Shown here piece by piece: positions 25,018 through 33,315 of a stretch of 34,904 nucleotides of DNA. The translations under genes were made by a program, and so were the position numbers. The notes under the pieces were generated by a model that was not told where the DNA came from, did no database searches, and was given only the letters and a program-made list of their open reading frames with translations. Numbering within the stretch: the first letter of the stretch is position 1; the number at the start of each line of letters is the position of its first letter. The DNA is taken from NCBI RefSeq assembly GCF_001854805.1, contig NZ_MBLO01000062.1:1-34904 (forward strand), given 5' to 3'. This stretch comes from Pseudofrankia coriaricola (lineage in GTDB: Bacteria > Actinomycetota > Actinomycetes > Frankiales > Frankiaceae).

Positions 25018-26681
25018 GACATTTCTCCTTCAGATGCTGGGGGTGGGGCCCGGGCGGCGGGCGGTTGGGGTGCGCGGCGGCGCAGGAGCTGGTCGTAGTG
25101 GGCGACCGACGGGGCCGGGCGGCTGTCGGGTGGCAGGCCGGCCAGGCGCCGCGCGGTCAGGCTCACGACCGGGCTGGCCGTCGGGGCCGGTGCGGGTGTG
25201 GGCCGGCGGGCCTGGGTGGCTTTGCGGGCCTCGACCGCGACCACGTCGGCGGTGGACGCGCCGGTGGCGACCGCCGCGGTCAGGCCGGCGACGACGTCGG
25301 GGTGGGACAGGTGGCGGTGCAGCAGGAGGACCTCGACGAGGGCCCGGGTCCCGCCGCTGTCGCCGTGCGCCCGCCTGGCCGCCGCCCAGAAGGCGTCGTG
25401 CGCCGGCGTGAACATCCCGCTGGCGCGGGCCTGGACCAGCGCGGTCGCCCCCGGCAGCGCTCCGGGCTTGCGGGCCAGGACCTCCAGGTAGTGGTCCAGC
25501 AGCAGGCTCTGGGAGCCCTTGCGGACCGCGCGGGTGTGCCGGGCGACCTCGACCCGGCCGTCGAGGATGACCAGCTCGGAGGCGCGCAGGAACACCCGGA
25601 CCCGCTGGCCGATCAGGCGGACCGGTACCGAGTAGTGGCACTGGCGGACCGTGACCTGCCCGTAGCGGTCGACCCGCGGGGTCAGCAGCAGCCCCGGCTC
25701 GAACGCCTCCTCCGGCAGCGCCCGCAACAGCCCCACCTCCGCCGCGAACGCCTGCCCGACCGTGACGAGGCGTCCCTCGATCCGCCGGCCGTCGTCGGCC
25801 AGGTCGGCCTGTTCGATTCGCCCGTTGAGCTCGGCGAGCGTGTCGACCTCGGGCACCGGCACCAGATGGTTGCGCCGGAACCGGCCGACCTCGCCCTCGA
25901 CCCCGCCCTTCTCGTGCGCGCCCTCAACCCCGGGCAGGCAGTAGAACGCGTCGAAACCAAAATGGGAACGAAACAGCACCCACCGGTCGGACTCGGTCCG
26001 GTTACGGCCCAGCAGCACCCGCGACACCGCGGACCGCAGATTGTCATAGCGGATCTTCCCGGCCGGGACACCGCCGAGCACCGTGAACGCGTGCAGATGA
26101 CCCTCGATGAACGCCTCCTGTCCCTGCGAGGCGAACACCCGGTGCACGGCCTTGCCCGAATACGACAACCGCAACGTGAACAGGAAACACTTCGTCTGCA
26201 CGCCGGAAAGCAGAACCCACAGATCCCCGAAATCAACCTCGGCTTCCTGCCCCGGCAGATGGGTCTGTAACACGAACGCGGTCTCCATTCCACGACCAGC
26301 CTCGGCCGCGATCTCCGGCCGGCGCCGGGCCACATAGTCACGCACCGTCGAGTACGCGACCGCCTCGCTCATCCCGTCCTCCGCGACGAGGCGGTCACGG
26401 ACCCGCCTCGCGGTGTGCCGCTGTTTCCGCGGAGCGTCGAGATCCGCCACCAGCATCGCGTCGATCGCCGCCTTGAAGGTCTCCAACCGCGCCGAGACCC
26501 GCACCGGGGTCCGCCGCGGAACCGGAGCCGCCGACTCCAACGCCTGCCGCACCGTCCGCCGATGCACCCCATGCCGCTCGGCCAACTCCCGGATCGACAT
26601 CCCGCGGCGCGCATCCACCCGGATCGCCTCGAACTGCTCGACCCTCGACGACCCCACAGCCCCCCACAGCCCTCCCCGCAA
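25014..26681 (-). CDS. istA: IS21-family transposase IstA
   Basis: DDE transposase. The 555-residue protein has an N-terminal HTH (MSIRELAERHGVHRRTVRQA), then a catalytic core with VDFGDLW (first Asp), KIRYDNLRSAV (second Asp) and AHEKGGVEGEVGRFRRNHLV (Glu), the usual IstA order. A Pro/Ala/Arg-rich tail follows. The frame starts at TTG 26681; GTG 26657 (beginning MGSSRVEQFEAIR) may be the real start. It overlaps istB. Slightly longer than many IstA proteins (about 400-520) because of the tail. Intact. Confidence 0.94.
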   Translation of the reverse strand: MRGGLWGAVGSSRVEQFEAIRVDARRGMSIRELAERHGVHRRTVRQALESAAPVPRRTPVRVSARLETFKAAIDAMLVADLDAPRKQRHTARRVRDRLVAEDGMSEAVAYSTVRDYVARRRPEIAAEAGRGMETAFVLQTHLPGQEAEVDFGDLWVLLSGVQTKCFLFTLRLSYSGKAVHRVFASQGQEAFIEGHLHAFTVLGGVPAGKIRYDNLRSAVSRVLLGRNRTESDRWVLFRSHFGFDAFYCLPGVEGAHEKGGVEGEVGRFRRNHLVPVPEVDTLAELNGRIEQADLADDGRRIEGRLVTVGQAFAAEVGLLRALPEEAFEPGLLLTPRVDRYGQVTVRQCHYSVPVRLIGQRVRVFLRASELVILDGRVEVARHTRAVRKGSQSLLLDHYLEVLARKPGALPGATALVQARASGMFTPAHDAFWAAARRAHGDSGGTRALVEVLLLHRHLSHPDVVAGLTAAVATGASTADVVAVEARKATQARRPTPAPAPTASPVVSLTARRLAGLPPDSRPAPSVAHYDQLLRRRAPQPPAARAPPPASEGEMS

Positions 26682-26811
26682 CGGAAGACGCGATCATCGC
26701 ACCCCCACCCTCGGGTGGGGCCACTTCAAGCCGTCACTCCGCCACCGAACGGCCTCCGGGTGGGGCCACTTCAAGCCGCCACAGTGGGGCCAAATCAAAC
26801 CGCCAGAGCCA

Positions 26812-26817
26812 CACGGG
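26812..26817. repeat. Target-site duplication, right copy (IS21-family element)
   Basis: CACGGG directly after the right end; identical to 24119-24124. Confidence 0.85.
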
Positions 26818-27541
26818 ATCTGCCTGGACGCCAAGAAGATCTTCACGGACGCTCTGAAGAAGGGCGGACCGACCTTCGGCACCTGGCGGCAGGTGCTCGT
26901 CAAGATCGGCGGATCGGCGGACATCGGCACGCTGCCGGACAGCCACCCCCTGCACGACCTGCGCCGCGCCGTGGCCGATCCCGGATTCCAGGACCGAACC
27001 AAGTACCTCCTCGATCTTCGAAACGACAATTCTCACCTGGTCGGACCGGACCCGACGGAACTACCGCACGTCCGTGACCGCGCGGCGCAGTCTCTTCAAG
27101 ACCTCCTCACCTCGGTCAGCTTCCTCGCGGATCTCACGCTCGCCGAGGTGACCCGGACCGACTGGGACAGCCTGACCAAGCAAGGACAGGTCACCTACCG
27201 GGAGCTTGTCGGTGACCACCCCGTCGTGCGCACCCAGCGCATCCCCTACCCCAGTCCCGAAGTCGAGCCCGGCAGCCTCTACCTCCTCGACGGCGAACAA
27301 CGCCTCCACCTCCTCCGGCCCTACCTCACCGGGCGGATCTGCGCGGACTGCCGCACCTGGTCGACCTTCCACATCGGCGGTGCCAAGGGCGGCACAGTGA
27401 CCCTCAAATCAATGGGATGCGGGCATACCGCCGACGACGCAACCCTCCGTAGCGCGTTCCAGCAGGTCGGCCTGCTGCCAGCAGGCAAATGAGAAGGATG
27501 ATCATCCTGGTGGTCGTCTCTGTCGACCCTCATGTCCGTTC

Positions 27542-28225
27542 GTGAACGGTCCCGGTCGGCAGGACGACACCGAGGGCCTTGGGCTGCGCTCGTCGGGTGA
27601 GATCCGGTCTTACCTCGCCGATCAGATGAACGCTGCGCTCCGCCGGCCTGGCATGTACGGCGGTGAGATCGCACTGAGGCTGCTGTTCGCCACCCTGGCG
27701 CACGTGGAGCGCCTCGACGCCCGGTGGGAGGCGGAGCTGGATCTTCTGCGCGCTCGCGGCCTGTTCACGTCGACCGGCGTGACGGGCGCCCTCGACGGCG
27801 TTCTGCCTGACGGGCGCAGTCAGGACGGCGCGATTGCCTCGGTCTATGCCGAGATCGCGGCACGGTTCGGCTGGCTCGTGCCTGACCGCGGGCTCTCCGC
27901 CGCTGAGCAGTCCGCCCTTGTCCAGCAGGCCGCGGACTGGGCAGGCGACGATCGGACCCTCGGCGAGGTGTTGAGCACCTGGGGTGCTCCATCGGTATGG
28001 CTTGGCGGGAAGAACCCGCTGTACCCGAAGACACTCGCCTATCTTGTCGATGATCCGCAGGCGCCACTGGTGTGCTTTCACCTGTGGAACCAGATCGAAC
28101 CGCGCGAAGGCCCGGGCCTGAACCCCGTCTTCCCTGAGCCCATGATGCTTGCGGTGCGCCTCGGCCATGGTCCGCTCTCCACGACATTGACCTTCACGCC
28201 CGAAGGGCAGCGGCGCCGACCGTAG
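27542..28225 (+). CDS. Uncharacterised protein next to the HsdS-like gene
   Basis: A 227-residue protein starting at GTG 27542, 49 bp after the interrupted HsdS-like gene and in the same direction, so they were probably one operon. The N-terminus SSGEIRSYLADQMNAALRRP, then GMYGGEIALRLLFATLAHVE, suggests a helical domain; the C-terminal part has FHLWNQIEP and an acidic Trp-rich patch. No catalytic motif, membrane segment or signal peptide is seen, and I recognise no family. Composition matches the partner gene. No strong ribosome site is visible. Probably real but of unknown role; if the partner is a restriction component, this could be an accessory factor (inference). Confidence 0.6.
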   Translation: MNGPGRQDDTEGLGLRSSGEIRSYLADQMNAALRRPGMYGGEIALRLLFATLAHVERLDARWEAELDLLRARGLFTSTGVTGALDGVLPDGRSQDGAIASVYAEIAARFGWLVPDRGLSAAEQSALVQQAADWAGDDRTLGEVLSTWGAPSVWLGGKNPLYPKTLAYLVDDPQAPLVCFHLWNQIEPREGPGLNPVFPEPMMLAVRLGHGPLSTTLTFTPEGQRRRP

Positions 28226-28893
28226 CCGTGTGGGCTGCACTGAACTCGTCAGCGGTCCACCAACCTTGGCGGCGTCCCGTCTGTCAATGGACACCGCACG
28301 CCGGTTCTCCCAGACCAGGCGCAGCACCAGGGCACGGGCCGAGCGCACCGCGCGGGGCTGGCCGCGCTGCTTGGGACGGCAGGCGGTCGCGCAGCAGCGA
28401 GCGATCAACCCCTGAACTCGCCGGTTAAAAGCCACCCGAATCGTATGTCGCACCGTGTCGTCAAGATCCGCCCTGGGTCGGAAAATTCAATGAGCGCAGA
28501 GGTTTTTGCGGACCGCCGTGCCGCTCGATGCCGTCTTGATCCGGCCTGTGCCGGCGCTTCCGCGACCACATACCGACCACAATGATCTTGTTCTGGGTGG
28601 CTGGTTGTGCCGCGGGTCTGATGGCCTCGGCCGCGGGTCTACGGGTGCGACCGACTACGCACGGTGAGACGTTTGGTACTCGGTACTGACCCAAGTCCCA
28701 GACAGCCTGCTGCAGGACGACGCCGGGTTCAGGAGTATTGCCGGGCGCTCAGGCCCTGAGGCTACTCACGTCCGGAAGCCGTTGCGTCCGGCGAGACGAG
28801 ATGATCGTGAGGGATCGATCGGCACCGCAGGATCGACGACTGGACCAGGGAGCGGGTGAGGAGTAACCCCGATACCAGGACTCGTCCGGAGGC
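28226..28893. other. Stretch between convergent genes, no convincing gene
   Basis: Short frames on both strands (for example 28461-28694 minus, 77 codons) lack motifs. The frame on the minus strand from 28453 has an Arg/Cys-rich beginning but runs antisense to the previous gene. No clear terminator hairpin was identified. Confidence 0.4.
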
Positions 28894-31800
28894 TCAGTGG
28901 GCCGCCGCCCGAGGGATGGCAGCGGCGAGAAGGCGTCGTTCACGCTCGCCCGTGACTCCCTCGACGCGGGCGCCGGTGCACTGGAGTCGCAGGGTGAGTT
29001 CGCGACGGCCAATCGGTCGCCCTTGCTCGTCGAGCCGTGTCAGCGTGAGGCTCCTGTCTGCGCCACCGGTCATGAGGCAGTCCTCGCCGCGGAATAGGAC
29101 CGCCGTCACCGCTGCTCCGTGTGTCCGCTCCTCCCAGAGCGGCCTCGGTTTGTCGTCCCCGCCAAGCCGCCCTACCGCGACCGTGCCGTCGGCACGTCCG
29201 ACCGCGACGAGGATCGAGTCGTGCGACAGCACCGCGTCGAAGCTGGTGACACGCGCTCCAGGCGACAACTCGACGAGATCCGTCGGCAGCGCGGGGCGCC
29301 CGACCGTCGTCAGTCCCATGGACGTCCGTCGGGTGGTGGCGAGCGCTGCCGCGCCAACGAACGTGTCAGGAAGCTGGCCTCCCACAGGCCCCACGTTCTT
29401 GATTAGTTGACAGCGGGTTCCGCTGATCGGGTCGTGTCGCTGGATCTCCCGGCGGATGTAGGGGTCGTCTGGCTCCGAAGGTGGCAGAACGGTCAGTACC
29501 AGATCGCCATCGATGTCGCGAAGCCCGTGCAGATGAGGGTCAGGGCGACCCCGGGACGCTCGCACGAAGCCTGCGCCGGTCCACAGGTGGATCTCGAGAC
29601 GCCCAGAGGCCAGGAGCACCAGATCCCCGAAAGGGCTAACGGCGACTCCCTGCAAGTCCCTGGGCAGGTCAGCGAAGACCGTGTCGGGACCCGATCGGTC
29701 ACGTGGCGCCAGCGGCCAGCGGCGGATCTTGTTGTCGCTGTAGTAGGCATACACCGCATCGTCGTCGGCTACGACTGGCCGGGAGAGGGCAAGCACGCGG
29801 GCCGTCTCCTCAAGCCGCACCCCGGTCAGGTCGGCATTGCGAAGATCGATTTCGCGCAGGTCTGCGTTGTCGAGGTTGGCGTATCGCAGCGACGAGTTGG
29901 AGAAATCCAGGCCGCTCAGGTCTGCGCCGGCGAGGTGCGCGTAGTCGAGGTCGAGCCCGGACCAGCTTCCGGGAGGAAGTACCGGTCGGGCGGCGGCGAG
30001 CAGCGACAGTGCGTTGCCGCCGAGGCTGCCGGGGCCCGAGCCGCGGACAGCCGAGCGGGCCAGGCCCAGCAGCCGCTGAATTACCTGGTCACGCTCGCTC
30101 TCCGCAAGTTCCCCGTCACCGATCATGAGAGTGACGAAGTCCATGACCTCGGACCGCAGCGGCGCGGCGATCAACAGCGGCCGGGCGTCGCCGTGGCGCA
30201 GAGCCCCAAATATTGCGCACGCGAAGAAGTACTCGCGCATCGAACGGTGGAAGAAATCGACGGGCCAGCGGTCCAGGTCGACACCCTGGAACGGCTTGAG
30301 CAGTGACCGGATCCCGATACGTGCCCGGGCGTCATCAACAGCCTCCGCTCCCAGCGAGGCGACTGGCCCATCGCTCATCCGCCACAGCGTCGCGGCCAGT
30401 TCGTGGTCGCCCCAGGAGCGCAGCTCGATGTGGGTCTTCCCGTTGAGGAACAGTTCGGCGGCCATTTTCTCAAGGACTGTCTGGACGTTGGCGACGGTCT
30501 CGTCGTCTTTGACCTCCAAGGAGTCGTCAGCCAGGCCCCAGATCTTGCGCCGGAGGCTGCGTTCGACGTATTTGCGGTAGAGCACAAGCTCGTCGAAATG
30601 GTCGTCTGGCAAATCAGGCAAGGTCTCCTTGATCATTTCAAGGAACAAGGGCTTACGTGCCAGGCCGACCGGGTCGTACAGGGTCAGCAGCCGGTCGAGC
30701 TTCGCCTCGGCGTCGACGCGCCGGGCGAACGTGCGCAGGTGGCTGGTGACCTTGTCGCGGGCAGCGGGTACCAGCCGGAGGATCCGCGGGCGACCGACCC
30801 GGTCGAGGAACCGGTCCTGGTCCCGCTGGCGCTCGAAGAACTGGGTCCGCGACGTGATCAGCAGCTTGGACCGGTGGAACACCTCGTGGCAGGTCGCGAG
30901 CAAGGCGATGTTGCTCCGCAGCGAGGCCGGGTCAAGACGGACGGACATCTCGTCGAAGCCGTCGAGAATCACCAGCGTCTGGTGACGGTCGGACGCCGCG
31001 TTCCACTGGGCGACGGTGACATCGATGTCCGCGAGACGCCGCTCCAGCAGATCACGCCCGTCACGGACGTTGCGTAGGTCCTTGAGCGCGATTCGCAACG
31101 GGATCCAGCCTCCGCGCGGGTCGCGTAGCGCGTCCCGGGCTAGCGACCGGCTCAGCTGGTAGGTGAAGAAGCTCTTGCCTTCGCCGAACTCGGCGAGCAA
31201 CAGCAGCGACCCCGACTCTGGGCGCGGGTCTGCCAGCCAGGACTGGATCTCCACCTCCAGGGTGGTGCCAAGCGGGGTGCCACGGTCGTCCGCGGCCCAG
31301 GGTTCGACGAACTCATTGAGCAGGTCGCGGAACCGGCTCCGATCCTCTCCGGAGAGGCAGTGCAGGTCATCGTCGGACAGGTAGGCCCGCAGACTGTCGG
31401 GATACCTGACCGGCTTGGTCAGCCGCGTACGCCACGCGGCGGCGACCTCGCCGCGTGGGGCAGACTCCCCGGCATAGGCGTCCTCGCCGTAGACGGCGGC
31501 GTAAACGTCTGGGTCGAGCGCGAGAAGCCCGCCCACGCCGCCCCGTGGGCTCCAGATCTGGACGTCAAACGGATAGCGGCCGGCGGTCTGCCAAGCGGTG
31601 AGCCTCTCATCTAGCTCCGGGGTCGGATCAGAGAGCGGCGAAATAATCACAAACTGGTCAAATGCCTCCCCTTCTCGCTCGGCCAGACGCCCTGCGACCT
31701 CGCGCGTGGTGAGTGGTACATCACAGATCTCCACATGACAGGCAACGCTCTCCGCATCCACGACCGCGCAGTCGAACCGGATCTCCTGTGTCAGCGTCTT

Positions 31801-33186
31801 TTCTGCAGCAAGCGACGTTCGCAGAGCCTTGTCCAGCGTCGGCGGGAGCGCGAACACCAACCGCAGGACATCCAGCAGGCACTCGCCCACCGAACGGCCA
31901 GCAGGGCCGATCAGCCCTTGGATCACGATTGTGTCTACATGCACGATCTGCTCTGCCGGTTCGTTCGTTGAGGGCTGGGGCTCCGGATCGGCGAACGACG
32001 GATCGTTGCCCTCGGCGAGCGCAGCCCAGACGCCGACCACCCATTGACACCGATTCATATCCGCCGACAGTACTTCCCGAACTTCATCGTCGAGTACGAA
32101 GCCGAACTCGGCCTCAAGCTGTTCGCGAACATCGCCTTCCAGGCCCGAAAGAATCTCGGCTAGTTCCGTGCGGACAGCCATCACGTTGTCACTTGAAATA
32201 CCGTTAGCCAAGCGCCGCCGCACCGCCGACAAGCGGTTCCGCACGCCGACTTCGCCTTCTTGCCCGGGCGAAACTGGGCTGAGTTTGTATGCGGTGAAGC
32301 CATCTGGAAGAGCGTCGTCTCGGGCAGAGATAAACAGGACCCGTGACGTTCTGGGTATCATTGGAAGCAGCAGTTCGACGCCCGCCGACCAGGTCCACCC
32401 ATCGAGGATAATCAGGAAGGCGGCGTCCGATAGAAGCCGTTCCAGCCGAGCCAATCCTTTCTTCACATCCTCGACATGTTCCAGGTCTCCGAAAATATTT
32501 AGGATATGGCCGATCGCGTCAGAGAGGGACGATCCGTCGAAGTCGTTGCGGCGATGGCCAGGCCATGCGATCCCGTCGGGAAAAGCCATGCGGACCTCCG
32601 GATCATGGACGACCACGGTAGCGAGCAACGTCTTCCCGGAGCCAACGTTTCCAAGTAGCCCAACGACAGGAGTAGAAGCCTCGTCCAGCAATAGTTCACG
32701 AATCCTCGCCAGGTCGTCAGGCCGGGATACATAGGAGGCGGGAACCTCTGGCAGCTGGTCGTAAGGAGGAACCACCCTCCTGGGTAGGGACGCCTCGGGG
32801 TCGCCAACTGGCGACGGGAAGGCCGGCGCAGGGCCACCCGGGAAGCCTGGCGGACCAGACGGACGCGCCGTTCCTGCCACGGCAACACGGATCCTGTCCA
32901 GGAGCACCTCGCGTGCCCGTTCTTCGCCGAGCCCGAAGAGGTCGAAGGAGACCAGACCAGCCAGTAGCCCAGAAAGCTGACAGTCCTCGATCTTTACGGG
33001 CACCAGGTTTCGCTTCTCGCCGGCGGGATCCTCGCCGAAGAGAATCCCCCACTCGGCCTGAGCGACAGCCGACGCCAGGTATTCCGCCGAGACGACGATG
33101 ATCGTACGTACCGCCATCCGAATAGAGTCCTGAACCACCGAGATTCTGCGCGCCCCCGGCACCATCTCCCATGCCTGCACCCGCAC
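28894..33186 (-). CDS. TIR / NB-ARC-like / NACHT / pentapeptide / beta-propeller STAND protein
   Basis: A 1430-residue chain from GTG 33186, with TIR homology continuing in frame to 33270 (IDLYISHASGDAGWAEW). Order: TIR (VRTIIVVSAEYLASAVAQAE near 26-45); an NB-ARC-like ATPase with Walker A GLLGNVGSGKT (176-186) and Walker B FLIILDGW (257-264); a possible nuclease-like segment (FDCAVVDAESVACHVEI, 471-487); a NACHT ATPase with Walker A LLAEFGEGKS (663-672) and Walker B LVILDGFDEM (738-747); a helical part with FFHRSMREYFFACAIF; pentapeptide-type repeats (ADLSGLDFSNSSLRYANLDN); and WD40-like beta-strands to the end. TIR domains cleave NAD or signal; STAND NTPases switch on sensing. An immune role is inferred. 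Two NTPase modules in one chain is unusual. The start is unresolved. Confidence 0.85.
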   Translation of the reverse strand: MRVQAWEMVPGARRISVVQDSIRMAVRTIIVVSAEYLASAVAQAEWGILFGEDPAGEKRNLVPVKIEDCQLSGLLAGLVSFDLFGLGEERAREVLLDRIRVAVAGTARPSGPPGFPGGPAPAFPSPVGDPEASLPRRVVPPYDQLPEVPASYVSRPDDLARIRELLLDEASTPVVGLLGNVGSGKTLLATVVVHDPEVRMAFPDGIAWPGHRRNDFDGSSLSDAIGHILNIFGDLEHVEDVKKGLARLERLLSDAAFLIILDGWTWSAGVELLLPMIPRTSRVLFISARDDALPDGFTAYKLSPVSPGQEGEVGVRNRLSAVRRRLANGISSDNVMAVRTELAEILSGLEGDVREQLEAEFGFVLDDEVREVLSADMNRCQWVVGVWAALAEGNDPSFADPEPQPSTNEPAEQIVHVDTIVIQGLIGPAGRSVGECLLDVLRLVFALPPTLDKALRTSLAAEKTLTQEIRFDCAVVDAESVACHVEICDVPLTTREVAGRLAEREGEAFDQFVIISPLSDPTPELDERLTAWQTAGRYPFDVQIWSPRGGVGGLLALDPDVYAAVYGEDAYAGESAPRGEVAAAWRTRLTKPVRYPDSLRAYLSDDDLHCLSGEDRSRFRDLLNEFVEPWAADDRGTPLGTTLEVEIQSWLADPRPESGSLLLLAEFGEGKSFFTYQLSRSLARDALRDPRGGWIPLRIALKDLRNVRDGRDLLERRLADIDVTVAQWNAASDRHQTLVILDGFDEMSVRLDPASLRSNIALLATCHEVFHRSKLLITSRTQFFERQRDQDRFLDRVGRPRILRLVPAARDKVTSHLRTFARRVDAEAKLDRLLTLYDPVGLARKPLFLEMIKETLPDLPDDHFDELVLYRKYVERSLRRKIWGLADDSLEVKDDETVANVQTVLEKMAAELFLNGKTHIELRSWGDHELAATLWRMSDGPVASLGAEAVDDARARIGIRSLLKPFQGVDLDRWPVDFFHRSMREYFFACAIFGALRHGDARPLLIAAPLRSEVMDFVTLMIGDGELAESERDQVIQRLLGLARSAVRGSGPGSLGGNALSLLAAARPVLPPGSWSGLDLDYAHLAGADLSGLDFSNSSLRYANLDNADLREIDLRNADLTGVRLEETARVLALSRPVVADDDAVYAYYSDNKIRRWPLAPRDRSGPDTVFADLPRDLQGVAVSPFGDLVLLASGRLEIHLWTGAGFVRASRGRPDPHLHGLRDIDGDLVLTVLPPSEPDDPYIRREIQRHDPISGTRCQLIKNVGPVGGQLPDTFVGAAALATTRRTSMGLTTVGRPALPTDLVELSPGARVTSFDAVLSHDSILVAVGRADGTVAVGRLGGDDKPRPLWEERTHGAAVTAVLFRGEDCLMTGGADRSLTLTRLDEQGRPIGRRELTLRLQCTGARVEGVTGERERRLLAAAIPRAAAH

Positions 33187-33315
33187 ACGGAAGCCAGCTT
33201 TTTCCAGCTGCCATCCAATCCATTCGGCCCAGCCAGCATCGCCCGACGCATGCGAGATATATAGGTCAATACCAGTAAGTTAAGAGGGGTCACTACCGGA
33301 ACTTCTTGTAGCTGT

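Larger units (their letters stand above)
24125..26811 (-). mobile_element. Complete IS21-family insertion sequence, 2687 bp
   Basis: The left end begins TGGCTCTGGCGGTT and the right end, read inward, begins identically, followed by TGGCCCC in both. Subterminal copies of TTGAAGTGGCCCCACC occur twice near each end (left about 24160-24225, right about 26710-26785), the multiple terminal repeats typical of IS21. A 6-bp target duplication (CACGGG) flanks the element. It carries istA and istB in the minus direction and looks intact. Confidence 0.92.
22540..27492 (+). pseudogene. HsdS-like (target-recognition) protein gene, broken by a frameshift and an IS21 element
   Basis: Three pieces form one ancestral gene of about 750 codons. 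Piece 1 (22540-23112, GTG start) leaves frame near 23066-23085. Piece 2 continues in the +1 frame (VILFRVPARAEAAEVEQELE) to 24124. Piece 3 (26818-27492) resumes exactly in frame after the IS21 element: ANEHG joins ICLDAKKIFTDALK. The middle part resembles a type I specificity or target-recognition domain (GDLLLRAHV; GTVIVLRPKGG; AAAYYLRSPTARRLI; LARSELRRVRVPR) followed by long helices. No methylase NPPY motif is seen. The end has CADC and a later Cys/His pair, possibly a zinc site. Probably a restriction or BREX-like component, now inactive. The family call is moderate. Confidence 0.6.

Noticed and set aside
27530-28453. 307-codon minus-strand frame
   Set aside because: Mostly antisense to 27542-28225; neither clearly wins by motif, but the plus-strand gene continues the local operon direction and has the better codon pattern.
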